Below are positions 1 through 8,048 of a stretch of DNA of 19,165 bases, one piece after another. Numbering within the stretch: the stretch's first letter is position 1; each line of letters begins with the position of its first letter. The notes below the pieces were generated by a model, which saw nothing but the letters and a program-made list of their open reading frames with translations, was not told the origin of the DNA and searched no databases. A program made the translations under genes and the position numbers. This DNA comes from Ruminococcaceae bacterium UBA5905 (GTDB lineage: Bacteria; Bacillota; Clostridia; Oscillospirales; Acutalibacteraceae), in assembly GCA_002431285.1 (NCBI GenBank), contig DJEF01000049.1, positions 1-19,165 on the forward strand, given 5' to 3'.

Positions 1-147
1 CACAATATGCAGCAGGCCGTCCGCATTTCCGATCAGACGGCGTTTTTCCTGCTGGGGGAACTGGTGGAGAGCGGCGAGACCAGGCAGATCTTCGAGCATC
101 CGACCGATCCCCGCACCGAAAACTACATCACCGGCCGTTTCGGCTGA
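1..147 (+). CDS. pstB: Phosphate ABC transporter ATP-binding protein PstB, C-terminal end (partial)
   Basis: The window opens inside a reading frame whose last 48 residues run from [17 protein letters not shown] to ENYITGRFG and then TGA. This is the characteristic end of PstB, the cytoplasmic ATPase of the high-affinity phosphate importer PstSCAB. The opening His-Asn is the H-loop (switch) histidine of the ABC ATPase, and the tail with a GELVESG segment, an IF..P segment and the terminal ITGRFG is strongly conserved in the family. The 5' part lies outside the window. phoU often follows pstB, but here the frame is followed by a hairpin and an unrelated unit, so pstB is probably the last gene of its operon. 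Identification is from the tail only, but that tail is very distinctive. Confidence 0.93.
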   Translation, partial: HNMQQAVRISDQTAFFLLGELVESGETRQIFEHPTDPRTENYITGRFG

Positions 148-240
148 GAGGGACGTACGGCGTACCGACACCCCACGCTCTTTCACGAAAAAGCGCCCGG
201 TGCTCCGCTTTGTCAACCGATCTTTTCCGGTATCGCACAG

Positions 241-270
241 AGGGAGGCTGCCCGAACGGGTAGCCTCCCT
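241..270 (+). terminator. Hairpin after pstB, probable terminator
   Basis: A 13-bp stem (241-253 with 258-270, one G-T wobble) closes on a GAAC tetraloop. It lies about 95 bases after the pstB stop. No clear T-run follows on either strand, so it may be a factor-dependent or weak terminator, or may protect the 3' end of the mRNA. Confidence 0.5.
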
Positions 271-391
271 CTCGCGTATGGCCGTTCGGTTTTCGGCAGA
301 GACCCGGAGGGGAGCCGCCGCAACAGGGCTGCGCCGCCTCCGCAGAGCGGCAAAAAAGTAAGATAGTTTATAAACCGCCGAAAAAGGGCTA

Positions 392-419
392 TTGCAAATT
401 GGCGGGAAAGCGGTATAAT
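392..419 (+). promoter_or_regulatory. Sigma-A type promoter of the isomerase-oxidoreductase unit
   Basis: A perfect -10 box TATAAT lies at 414-419. A -35-like TTGCAA lies at 392-397 with a 16-base spacer. Transcription would start about 25 bases ahead of the ribosome-binding site at 449-455. No operator palindrome is obvious around it. Confidence 0.75.
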
Positions 420-463
420 GACAATCAGGAAGAGTTCAATTCAGTGATAAAGGAGCGATGGAT

Positions 464-1429
464 ATGAAACTGGGCGTGTTGACCGTCCCGCTGCAAGCCA
501 TGCCTGCGGAGGAAGCGTTCAAGTATCTGCATTCCCTGGGGGTACAGACGGTGGAACTGGGTACCGGCGGGTATACCAACGGCAATCACTGCAACCCCGA
601 TGTGCTGCTGGCGGATGAAACGAAGATCGACGAGCTGAAGGCGCTGCTGAAAACCTACGATCTGGAGATTTCGGCGCTGTCCTGCCACGGCAACCCCGTC
701 CACCCGGACAAGGCGGTGGCGGCGGAATACCACCGGGTGTTTGTCAACACCTGCAAGCTGGCGCAGAAGCTGGGCGTGGACACCATCGTCACCTTCTCCG
801 GCTGTCCCGGCGACAGCCCCGACAGCCATTATCCCAACTGGGTCACCTGCGCCTGGCCGGACGACTATCCGAAGATCCTCGACTACCAGTGGAACGAGGT
901 GCTGATCCCCTATTGGAAAGAGGCGGCAAAGATCGCCGAGAGCTACGGGGTGCAGCACATCGCCTTTGAGATGCACCCGGGCTTCTGCGTGTATAATCCC
1001 GCCACCTGCCTGCGGCTGCGGGAGGCGGTGGGCCCCATCCTGGGCGCCAATTTCGATCCCAGCCATCTGATCTGGCAGGGCATCGACCCGGTGGAGGCGC
1101 TGAAAGCCCTCAAGGGCGCCGTCTACCATTTCCACGCCAAGGACACCATCATCGACAAGCACAACGCCGGCATCAACGGCGTACTGGATACCAAGAATCT
1201 GGGGCTGGTGGCGGAGCGCAGCTGGGTGTTCCGCACCATCGGCTACGGCAACGATACCAAGCTCTGGAAAGACATGATGTCCACCCTCCAGCTCATCGGC
1301 TACGACCGGTCGGTGAGCATCGAGCATGAGGATGCCCTCATGAGCGTACAGCAGGGGCTGGAGAAGGCCATCGCGTTCCTCAAAGACGTGATGATCACCG
1401 AGCAGCCCACCGCCGCCTGGTGGACCTGA
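464..1429 (+). CDS. Sugar phosphate isomerase/epimerase-like TIM barrel protein
   Basis: A cytoplasmic protein of 321 aa of the xylose isomerase-like TIM barrel superfamily (AP endonuclease 2 fold: IolE, IolI, hydroxypyruvate isomerase relatives). The expected metal-site residues are visible: Glu169 (in AFEMHPGF), Asp198 and His201 (in NFDPSHLIWQ), His222/His224 (in YHFHAKD) and Glu287 (in VSIEHED). There is no signal peptide. An ATG at 458 is in frame, but the AAAGGAG site ends only 2 bases before it and 8 bases before the ATG at 464, so 464 is preferred. It is followed after 34 bases by a Gfo/Idh/MocA oxidoreductase on the same strand. That pairing is common for catabolism of inositol-like or 3-keto sugars. 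The substrate cannot be read from the sequence; the fold assignment is secure. Confidence 0.88.
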   Translation: MKLGVLTVPLQAMPAEEAFKYLHSLGVQTVELGTGGYTNGNHCNPDVLLADETKIDELKALLKTYDLEISALSCHGNPVHPDKAVAAEYHRVFVNTCKLAQKLGVDTIVTFSGCPGDSPDSHYPNWVTCAWPDDYPKILDYQWNEVLIPYWKEAAKIAESYGVQHIAFEMHPGFCVYNPATCLRLREAVGPILGANFDPSHLIWQGIDPVEALKALKGAVYHFHAKDTIIDKHNAGINGVLDTKNLGLVAERSWVFRTIGYGNDTKLWKDMMSTLQLIGYDRSVSIEHEDALMSVQQGLEKAIAFLKDVMITEQPTAAWWT

Positions 1430-1463
1430 GCCATTCGACCCGAAGAGAGGACGACCGAGAGTT

Positions 1464-2513
1464 ATGAAAAAATGCAAATTGGCCGTGATCGGCTACGGCG
1501 GCATGGGCGGCTGGCACGTCCAGCACGCTCTGGACAGCGACGTGGTGGAGCTGGCCGGAATCTACGATATTCTGCCGGAAAAGCGGCAGCTGGCGGAGAG
1601 CCGGGGCATCCACGCCTATAACAGCTATGAGGAAGTGCTGGCAGATCCCGCCGTGGAGCTGCTGACGGTAGCCATCCCCAACGATCAGCATGAGAGCGTG
1701 TGTATCCGAGGGCTGGAGGCCGGCAAGCACGTCATCAGCGAAAAGCCGGTGACGCTGGATACCGCCAGCCTGCAGCGGATGTTCGACGCCGCCGACAAGG
1801 CGGGCAGGCTGTTCACCGTCCACCAGAATCGCCGCTGGGACGTGGATTTCCTCGCCATGAAGCACCTGAAAGAGACCGGCGAGCTGGGGGATTTCATCCG
1901 CATCGAGAGCCGCATCCACGGCTCCCGGGGCATTCCCAGCGACTGGCGGGGCATCAAGCAATACGGCGGCGGTATGCTGTATGATTGGGGCGTGCATCTC
2001 ATCGACCAGATTCTGCAGCTGTTCCCCCAGCCGGTGACCGCCATCGACTGCCGGTTCGACCACATCACCAACCAGGAGGTGGACGACGGTTTCCGGCTGG
2101 ATATGACCTTTGAGGACGGCAAGACCGCCTATGTGGAGGTGGGCACCTATAATTTCATCGCCATGCCCCGGTTCTATCTCCGGGCGGAAAAGGGCACGGC
2201 GCTCATCGCCGATTGGCGGGAGCCGTGCCGGGTGGTGAAATGCACCCACTGGCATGAGAGCGAGGTGCTGCCGGTGGAGACCGCCGCCGGGCTGACCAAA
2301 ACCATGGCGCCCCGGGACGGGCTGACCACAGATACCTACGAGCTGGAGCGTCCCCATTCCGATGTGCACGATTTCTATCGCAACATCGTCAAGGCCATCG
2401 CCGGGGAGGAGCCGCAGCTGGTGACCCATCCCCAGATGATGCGGGTGCTGCAGGTCATTGAGGCGGCGTTCCGTTCGGCGGAGGAAAATCAGGTCGTGTC
2501 CTGCCGGCTGTGA
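1464..2513 (+). CDS. Gfo/Idh/MocA family NAD(P)-dependent oxidoreductase
   Basis: A 349-aa protein of normal family length. Its N-terminal Rossmann fold has the dinucleotide motif GYGGMG (residues 10-15), and an acidic residue (Asp35, in IYDI) ends the second strand, which favours NAD(H). The family hallmark EKP lies at 93-95, with Lys94 the usual catalytic lysine. The C-terminal domain carries DWGVHLID (174-181), whose Asp and His are the expected active-site pair. Members oxidise or reduce hydroxyl/keto groups of sugars, inositols and their derivatives. It starts 34 bases after the isomerase-like gene and probably shares its transcript, so the two should act on the same compound, for example oxidation followed by keto-sugar isomerisation or epimerisation (inference). 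A strong terminator follows 33 bases after the stop. Confidence 0.9.
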   Translation: MKKCKLAVIGYGGMGGWHVQHALDSDVVELAGIYDILPEKRQLAESRGIHAYNSYEEVLADPAVELLTVAIPNDQHESVCIRGLEAGKHVISEKPVTLDTASLQRMFDAADKAGRLFTVHQNRRWDVDFLAMKHLKETGELGDFIRIESRIHGSRGIPSDWRGIKQYGGGMLYDWGVHLIDQILQLFPQPVTAIDCRFDHITNQEVDDGFRLDMTFEDGKTAYVEVGTYNFIAMPRFYLRAEKGTALIADWREPCRVVKCTHWHESEVLPVETAAGLTKTMAPRDGLTTDTYELERPHSDVHDFYRNIVKAIAGEEPQLVTHPQMMRVLQVIEAAFRSAEENQVVSCRL

Positions 2514-2546
2514 CGGCCCAGCCGAGACAAACCGCATACAGAGCCT

Positions 2547-2588
2547 AAAGCGGACTGCGATTTTTCGTCGCAGTCCGCTTTGCTTTGC
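2547..2588 (+). terminator. Strong intrinsic terminator of the isomerase-oxidoreductase unit
   Basis: A perfect 14-bp stem pairs 2547-2560 with 2568-2581 around a 7-base loop (TTTTTCG). The right arm ends in a T-rich stretch (CTTTGCTTTGC). The A-run at the left foot gives it some activity on the minus strand too. Confidence 0.85.
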
Positions 2589-2650
2589 AAGGGAACCGTC
2601 CGTTTCGGTTATCACGCCGAGCCGGACTGTTATATTTCAAATGAGAATTA

Positions 2651-2727
2651 GCCCCACAGGGGCGGGAGATATACCGGGAGAGCGGGAAATAACAGACCCC
2701 GGCGGAGCGCTCCGGCCGGGGCGGTCT
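2651..2727 (-). terminator. Hairpins downstream of the helicase gene, probable terminator
   Basis: The larger hairpin spans 2695-2727. The core CGGAGC/GCTCCG (2703-2714) is flanked by CCCCGG/CCGGGG arms with one bulged base, and the outer GACC/GGTC pairs extend it. It lies 20 bases beyond the minus-strand helicase stop and is followed there by GTTATTTCCC. On the plus strand it is followed by TTTCCTG, so it may work both ways. A small hairpin (GCCCC/GGGGC) lies at 2651-2663. Confidence 0.55.
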
Positions 2728-2744
2728 TTCCTGTATGCGTTTTT

Positions 2745-5700
2745 CTAATCCGCCAGCAGAGTCAGCAGTTCCTCCGCCGACAGGGAGGCGATGGAAGGAC
2801 CGTCGGCGGTGACCACCGCCTCCGCCAGCCGCCATTTATCCTCCTGCATCCGCAGAATCTTCTCCTCCACCGTGTCCCGCACCACCAGCCGCACCACCTG
2901 CACCGGGTTCTTCTGCCCGATGCGGTGCGCCCGGTCGGTGGCCTGGTTCTGAGCGGACAGATTCCACCAGGGGTCGTAATGAATTACCATATCCGCCCCG
3001 GTGAGGTTTAAGCCCGTGCCCCCCGCCTTGAGGGATATGAGAAACACGGGGGTATCGTCCCGGTTAAAGGCGTCCACCAGCGCCGCCCGCTGCTCCTTGG
3101 AGGTGGAGCCCTGCAACACATAGCAGCCGATCTGCTCCTCCTCCAGCCGCTGGCGGATCAGCGCCAGCATGGAGGTGAACTGAGAGAACAGCAGCACCTT
3201 ATGTCCCCCGGCGGCCGCCTCTTTGAGCAGCTCCACACAGGCCTCCAGCTTGCAGCTCTCGCCGGTATAGCCCTCGCAGCACAGCCGGGGGTCGCAGCAG
3301 ATCTGCCGCAGCCGGGTGAGCAGCGCCAGCGCCGTGATGCGGCTCTGGCCGGAGAACCGGCCGTCCCGGCTGTCCTCCAGCTGCCGCCGCAGCTCCTGCA
3401 TGGTGTCCCGATATACCTGCCGCTGGGCGTTCTCCATGGTGGCGGGCAACAGCCGCTCGGTTTTCTCCGGCAGTTCGGTGAGCACATCCCGCTTGAGCCG
3501 CCGCAGAATAAAGGGGGCGGTCATGCGGGACAGGCGGGCGAGCGCCTGCTCGTCCCCCTGGCGCACAATGGGAACCTCAAACCGCTCCCGAAATCGGCCG
3601 TACCGGAACAGCAGCCCCGGCATGAGAAAATCGAAAATGCTCCACAGCTCCGACAGCCGATTCTCCACCGGGGTGCCGGTGAGGGCGAACCGCTGGGCGG
3701 AGCGGATGGCTTTCACCGCCTTGGCATTCTGGGTGGAGCTGTTTTTGATATACTGCGCCTCATCCAAAATGTGATAGTGAAACTCCAGCCCCCGGTACAG
3801 CGCCACATCCCGTTTGAGCATATCATAGGAGGTGAGCAGCACGTCATAGCCGGCGGTCTGCTCCAGCAGCGCCTGCCGGGCGGCGGCGTCGCCCACGATA
3901 CACAACGCCCGCAGCGCCGGGGCAAAGCGCTGGATCTCCCGCTCCCAGGACAGCACCAGCGAGGTGGGGCAGACCACCAGTGAGGGGCGGCGGTCGCCTC
4001 CCTGTTCCTTAGCCGCCAGCAGTAGGGCGATCACCTGCAGGGTCTTGCCCAGTCCCATATCGTCCGCCAGAATGCCGCCGAAGCCCAGCTCCTCCATGGT
4101 GCGCAGCCAGCGGTAGCCGTGCTGCTGATAAGGGCGCAGCACGGAGCGCAGGCTCTCCGGGAGCGGGTATTCGTTTTCGGTGGCGGTGCGGCTGCGGGAT
4201 ACCAGCTCCCGCAGCGCCGCATCCCGCCGCAGATACACGCCCTCCCGGTCCTGCAACACCGCGTCCAGATACAGCGCCCGGTAGCGGGGCAGGGTGATGC
4301 GTCCGCTGCTCCATTCCCGGTCGGTGACGGCCAGCCCGTCGGTCATCTCCGCCAGTCCCAGCAGCGCCGGGTCGTCCAGCGCCACAAACCGCCCGTCCCG
4401 CAGCCGATGATAGCTCTCACGGCGGCGGTAGCCCTCCATGATGCCGGTCAGATCCGCCGGTTCCCAGTCGGCGGCGTCCAGCTCCACCTGCAGCAGGTCT
4501 CCCAACAGGCTCACCCCCACCTGCAGCCGCCCCGGGGCGGCGGGGGCGATCCGGTCATATCGGTCGGAGGCATAGACCGCCGCCACCTGCCGCAGCTGTG
4601 CCGCCCCCTCGGTGAGAAAGCGGAACAGCGCCCCGTCATCCCCACGGAAAACCAGCAGCCCCGTTTCCGGCTGCAGGGCGGTGAATTGCCGGGTGACGGC
4701 CGCCTTGACCCGCTCTTCCCCCAGCGGGTCCTGCCAGAGCTGCCGGGGGGCGGCAGCCCCCGCGAAAGGCAGCAGGACGGTATCCCCGTAGTGGTATTCC
4801 ACCCGGGCGGTGATGCAGCCCGGCTCCGGGGCGTCCAGATAAATGCGGGCCTCCAGCGGCCGGGGACGGTATTGCTCCAGCGCGTCGGCGTCCCCCTGGG
4901 GGAGAATGTACGGCTCTATGGTTTTCCATACCCCGGCGCAAAAAGCGGGCAGCTCTCCGGCGGACACGAAGAATCCCTCCGGCGCCCGGTGCAGCACCTG
5001 CAAGAATCCGGTCATGCGGCGGCCATAGTCGCTGTCGGTGCGGATGAGGCAGTTCCCCTGCAGCAGGTAGAGGGTGCGCAGGCCGCGGATGAGCGTCACA
5101 TCCTCCCCGGACACCCGCACCCCGCCCCGCTCCCGGGTAAACGTCACGGGCAGGCGGGGATTCTCCCGGGTCAGCCGCAGCGTCCGGTCGCCGGTGGCGG
5201 TGCGCAGGGTAAGGGGGCGGCCCTCCATGAGGGCGAAAAACCGGTCAACCCCCGCCGCCGACAGAGGCAGCTCTCCGGCGGTGGCGCTCATGCCCGCCCC
5301 CCGGTCGTGCCATTCCGCCAGCAAAAAGTCCAAAACCGGGCGGCTCTCCGGCAGAAAGCTGTCCGGGTGGTGATACAAGGTCAGCTGTTTACCGTATTCC
5401 GCCGTGTTCTCCTGCTGCATCCGTTCGGCAAAACGGGCAAGATTTTTCAGCAGATAGGGACGGGCGCGGCCGATGGTGAACCGTAGGGCGGGACGCCCTC
5501 CCTCCAGCACCAGCAGAGGGTTGAGCGCCACCGGATCGGCCGCCCCCTGCGCCTGCTGCCGCCGGGTCTCCTCGGCCATATAGCGGTCGATCATCTGCCG
5601 GGCGGCCGGGTCGGTATTCCGCTCCTGTGTTCGCTCCAGCGCGGCAGCGGTGGGCAGCTGCGCCACCATGTCCTGATAGTATTTGTGCACCAGCACGGCC

Positions 5701-5972
5701 ACAACGTGCTTGCAGGCGCCCTCTCGGGGATGGAACTGCCCGCAATCGCAGGCGAAGTATTCCAGCTCCCCCTGCTCGTCGAAGCCCACCTCGACGGCGT
5801 GGGTCTTTCCGTCCTCCTCCACCGTCCTGGCGGTCAGAAAGCAGGGGTAAAAGGGGCTGACGCTCTCCGTAAAGGCGCGCACCCACCCGGCGTTGTAGCC
5901 GTGGACCCCCCGCAGATACACCGGGCTGCTTTCGGCCAGCGCTTTGATTTTTTTGAGCGGATAAAAGGGCAT
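2745..5972 (-). CDS. SWIM zinc-finger SNF2-family helicase/ATPase
   Basis: A 1075-aa cytoplasmic protein. Near the N-terminus (Cys75, Cys77, Cys87, His89) it has a CxC...CxH SWIM zinc finger, expected to bind DNA or protein. A middle region of about 500 residues resembles the bacterial SNF2-associated region and lacks motifs I can name. The C-terminal half is a complete SNF2 motor: motif I ADDMGLGKT (about 635-645), Walker B LDEAQ (about 735), motif III ALTGTPVEN, motif V GGTGLNLTGAD and motif VI DRAHRIGQ (about 1010). No catalytic residue is missing. Such proteins translocate on double-stranded DNA and remodel protein-DNA complexes; the role of bacterial stand-alone members is poorly defined. 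AAGGAGA lies 7 bases upstream of the ATG. The gene is alone on its strand, with its own promoter and no restriction or nuclease partner nearby. Confidence 0.93.
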   Translation of the reverse strand: MPFYPLKKIKALAESSPVYLRGVHGYNAGWVRAFTESVSPFYPCFLTARTVEEDGKTHAVEVGFDEQGELEYFACDCGQFHPREGACKHVVAVLVHKYYQDMVAQLPTAAALERTQERNTDPAARQMIDRYMAEETRRQQAQGAADPVALNPLLVLEGGRPALRFTIGRARPYLLKNLARFAERMQQENTAEYGKQLTLYHHPDSFLPESRPVLDFLLAEWHDRGAGMSATAGELPLSAAGVDRFFALMEGRPLTLRTATGDRTLRLTRENPRLPVTFTRERGGVRVSGEDVTLIRGLRTLYLLQGNCLIRTDSDYGRRMTGFLQVLHRAPEGFFVSAGELPAFCAGVWKTIEPYILPQGDADALEQYRPRPLEARIYLDAPEPGCITARVEYHYGDTVLLPFAGAAAPRQLWQDPLGEERVKAAVTRQFTALQPETGLLVFRGDDGALFRFLTEGAAQLRQVAAVYASDRYDRIAPAAPGRLQVGVSLLGDLLQVELDAADWEPADLTGIMEGYRRRESYHRLRDGRFVALDDPALLGLAEMTDGLAVTDREWSSGRITLPRYRALYLDAVLQDREGVYLRRDAALRELVSRSRTATENEYPLPESLRSVLRPYQQHGYRWLRTMEELGFGGILADDMGLGKTLQVIALLLAAKEQGGDRRPSLVVCPTSLVLSWEREIQRFAPALRALCIVGDAAARQALLEQTAGYDVLLTSYDMLKRDVALYRGLEFHYHILDEAQYIKNSSTQNAKAVKAIRSAQRFALTGTPVENRLSELWSIFDFLMPGLLFRYGRFRERFEVPIVRQGDEQALARLSRMTAPFILRRLKRDVLTELPEKTERLLPATMENAQRQVYRDTMQELRRQLEDSRDGRFSGQSRITALALLTRLRQICCDPRLCCEGYTGESCKLEACVELLKEAAAGGHKVLLFSQFTSMLALIRQRLEEEQIGCYVLQGSTSKEQRAALVDAFNRDDTPVFLISLKAGGTGLNLTGADMVIHYDPWWNLSAQNQATDRAHRIGQKNPVQVVRLVVRDTVEEKILRMQEDKWRLAEAVVTADGPSIASLSAEELLTLLAD

Positions 5973-6007
5973 AGCCGTCTCTCCTTGCGGTAAACTGTTA
6001 TCCTGTT

Positions 6008-6036
6008 ATTATACCCCGGATCCGGTTCCGCCGCAA
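6008..6036 (-). promoter_or_regulatory. Promoter of the SNF2 helicase gene
   Basis: Read on the minus strand, TATAAT (6013 down to 6008) is preceded by TTGCGG (6036-6031) with a 17-base spacer. The predicted start is about 30 bases ahead of the helicase ATG, which fits a short leader. The -10 is perfect and the -35 weak. Confidence 0.7.
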
Positions 6037-6579
6037 GGGGAAAAACCGGATTTTTTTGCCGTCGTTTTATTCTCTGAACAACTATCAGAAGCTGCTCGCC
6101 GTCCATCTTCGCTGCCTATGGGGCCTCTCCGTTGGCTTTCCCCCATAGAGTTCGCTGTACAATATGTTGGACGATCTTCCGAATAAACCCCGCACACCCT
6201 CCGTATGGGCGGGGTAAGCCGTTCGGATATACGGGATTGTGTCCACATACGCGGACGTGCTGCCGCGTGGGTGGCGTGGGCGCGGCAGCGCGAGAGCGGC
6301 ACACGCATCCTCTGCCGCTCACCGCGGTTTCGCCCGGGCACGTGGTGCGCGGTCTCGCACCCGGACGCACAGGGGCGCCGCGGCAACAAAGACATATGGC
6401 ACGGACTGCCCTCGCCAGGATCCTGCGCACCCTCTGCGGTGGTTCTGCCCCTCGTCCGCCGCGGCTTTACGCGCCGTCCTCTGCGGTTTCGCCTGCCCTC
6501 ACCCCAGCCTCCGCGCCAGGCCATTGGACCCGGCTTGTACGATATGCCCGAGAAAAGAGAAAAAACTGTCTATTCTCTC
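6037..6579. other. Long GC-rich intergenic region without a convincing gene
   Basis: About 540 bases separate the divergent helicase and citrate operon. Frames that run through it lack ribosome-binding sites and family-like composition. Visible structure includes an 8-bp inverted repeat CTATGGGG/CCCCATAG (6116-6123, 6141-6148), a 7-bp hairpin ACCCCGC/GCGGGGT (6187-6193, 6209-6215), and inverted arms around GTCC...GGAC (6241-6256). A loosely repeated motif resembling (C)GCGGTTTCGCC occurs at about 6322, 6435, 6458 and 6482. A structured RNA or decayed sequence is possible; nothing can be named. Confidence 0.6.
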
Positions 6580-6608
6580 TTGACAAATCCCCACGTCACG
6601 TGTATGAT
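6580..6608 (+). promoter_or_regulatory. Strong promoter of the citrate-to-2-oxoglutarate operon
   Basis: Consensus -35 TTGACA (6580-6585), a 17-base spacer, and -10 TATGAT (6603-6608). The -10 lies inside the left half of the 24-bp palindrome at 6601-6624, so a protein bound there would block RNA polymerase. The leader before the ATG at 6672 would be about 57 bases. Confidence 0.88.
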
Positions 6609-6624
6609 TGTATACATTCATACA
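6601..6624. promoter_or_regulatory. Probable GntR operator (24-bp near-perfect palindrome)
   Basis: The arms TGTATGATTGTA and TACATTCATACA are reverse complements except for one base pair at symmetric positions (8 and 17), so 22 of 24 bases match. The core TTGTATACA resembles the TNGTATACNA-like sites of FadR/FCD-type GntR regulators. It overlaps the operon's -10 box. A GntR/FCD gene is the second gene of this operon, so autoregulated repression is the simplest reading. A second small inverted repeat, GCACAC/GTGTGC, follows at 6626-6643. Confidence 0.75.
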
Positions 6625-6671
6625 CGCACACGAAAATGTGTGCATACCCCTGTCACGCAAAGGAGGCCGCT

Positions 6672-8048
6672 ATGCTGGAACTATCCAACCACACCAATCT
6701 TCTGGAGGAGGAAACCTACAAATACTCCTTGCAGGATGTGCCGGAGCCGATGCTCTATCGGGACATTTACAGCTACGATACGGTGCCGAAAATCGCCTTT
6801 AACCACCGGCGGGTGCCCATCGGGATGCCGGAGGAAATCTGGATCACCGACACCACCTTCCGGGACGGGCAGCAGTCCATCGAGCCGTATTCGGTGGAGC
6901 AGATCGTGGAGCTGTATAAGCTCATGTCCCGGCTGGGCGGCCCCTATGGCATCATCCGGCAGACGGAGATGTTCGTATACAGCCAGAAGGACCGGCAGGC
7001 GCTGGAGAAATGTCAGGAGCTGGGGCTGCAATTCCCGGAGATCACCACCTGGATCCGGGCGAACCGGGAGGACTTCAAGCTGGTGAAGGATCTGGGCATC
7101 CGGGAGACCGGTATCCTCGTCAGCTGCTCCGACTATCATATCTTCAAAAAGCTGAAAATGACCCGGGCACAGGCCATGAAGCAGTATCTCTCGGCGGTGA
7201 GCGACGCCTTTGAGGCGGGGGTCATGCCCCGGTGCCATCTGGAGGACATCACCCGGGCGGATTTCTACGGCTTTGTGGTGCCCTTTGTCAACGCGCTGAT
7301 GGAAATGAGCCGACAGGCGAAAATTCCGGTGCGCATCCGCGCCTGCGACACCATGGGCTACGGCATTCCATACACTGAGGCGGCGCTGCCGCGCAGCGTT
7401 GCCGGCATCATCTACGGCCTGCAGCAGTATTCCGACGTGCCCAGCGAGTGCCTTGAGTGGCACGGGCACAACGACTTTTACAAGGCTGTCGTCAACGCCT
7501 CGACCGCGTGGCTCTACGGCGCGTGCGCGGTCAACTGCTCCCTGCTCGGCATCGGAGAGCGCACGGGCAATATCCCGCTCGAGGCTATGGTGTTTGAGTA
7601 CGCATCTCTGCGCGGCTCGCTCGACGGTATGGAGCCGACGGTCATCACCGAGATAGCAGACTACTTCCGCAGCGAGATAGGCTATGACATCCCGCCGATG
7701 ACCCCGTTTGTCGGGCGCGACTTCAACGTCACGCGCGCCGGTATTCACGCCGACGGTCTGCTCAAGGACGCCGAGATCTACACGATCTTCGATACCGAGA
7801 AGCTGCTCAACCGCCCGGCCTCCGTGCAGGTCAGCAAGACCTCCGGCCTTGCCGGCATCGCCTACTGGATCAACCAGAGCTACGGTCTGACCGGAGAAAA
7901 GCAGATAGGCAAGCACGACCCGCTCGTGCTCGCGCTCAAGGGCTGGGTGGACGCGGAATATGAGGACGGCCGCCAGACCGTTATGTCCGCAAAGGAACTC
8001 AACGCAAAGATCGCGGAGCTGGCTCCCGGCCGCTTCGCGCAGGTCTGA
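6672..8048 (+). CDS. Re-type citrate synthase (homocitrate/isopropylmalate synthase family)
   Basis: A 458-aa cytosolic DRE-TIM metallolyase. The signature DTTFRDGQQ lies at 60-68, HLED at 189-192 and the metal-binding HGHND at 264-268. The residues around IRQTEMFVYS, SDYHIFKKL, ITRADFYGFVVPF and DTMGYGIPY match what I recall of Re-citrate synthases of the Clostridium kluyveri type rather than LeuA. It should condense oxaloacetate with acetyl-CoA to citrate. The downstream aconitase and isocitrate dehydrogenase support citrate over isopropylmalate or homocitrate. AAAGGAGG lies 5 bases before the ATG; an open frame further upstream is not translated, since it would precede the promoter. Oddity: Arg codons are 13 CGG, 1 CGA and 0 CGC up to codon ~214, then 11 CGC and 0 CGG from codon 221 on. 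Many generic annotations would call it 2-isopropylmalate synthase. Confidence 0.88.
   Translation: MLELSNHTNLLEEETYKYSLQDVPEPMLYRDIYSYDTVPKIAFNHRRVPIGMPEEIWITDTTFRDGQQSIEPYSVEQIVELYKLMSRLGGPYGIIRQTEMFVYSQKDRQALEKCQELGLQFPEITTWIRANREDFKLVKDLGIRETGILVSCSDYHIFKKLKMTRAQAMKQYLSAVSDAFEAGVMPRCHLEDITRADFYGFVVPFVNALMEMSRQAKIPVRIRACDTMGYGIPYTEAALPRSVAGIIYGLQQYSDVPSECLEWHGHNDFYKAVVNASTAWLYGACAVNCSLLGIGERTGNIPLEAMVFEYASLRGSLDGMEPTVITEIADYFRSEIGYDIPPMTPFVGRDFNVTRAGIHADGLLKDAEIYTIFDTEKLLNRPASVQVSKTSGLAGIAYWINQSYGLTGEKQIGKHDPLVLALKGWVDAEYEDGRQTVMSAKELNAKIAELAPGRFAQV

Larger units (their letters stand above)
148..457. other. Intergenic region after pstB with hairpin and promoter
   Basis: These 310 bases hold no convincing gene. 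They contain the 241-270 hairpin, a GC-rich stretch around 300-355 with loose inverted repeats, and then an AT-richer stretch that carries the promoter at 392-419 for the next unit. Confidence 0.7.

Noticed and set aside
4119..5486. Plus-strand open frame of about 455 codons opposite the SNF2 helicase
   Set aside because: Shadow of the helicase with low-complexity Gly/Arg/Gln/Pro composition.
2745..5972. SNF2 helicase as part of a defence island
   Set aside because: No nuclease, methylase, integrase or other defence gene is within the window, and the neighbours are metabolic.
6132..6671. Upstream extension of the citrate synthase frame
   Set aside because: It would begin before the promoter at 6580-6608; the extension is unlike the family, while ATG 6672 has an ideal AAAGGAGG site.
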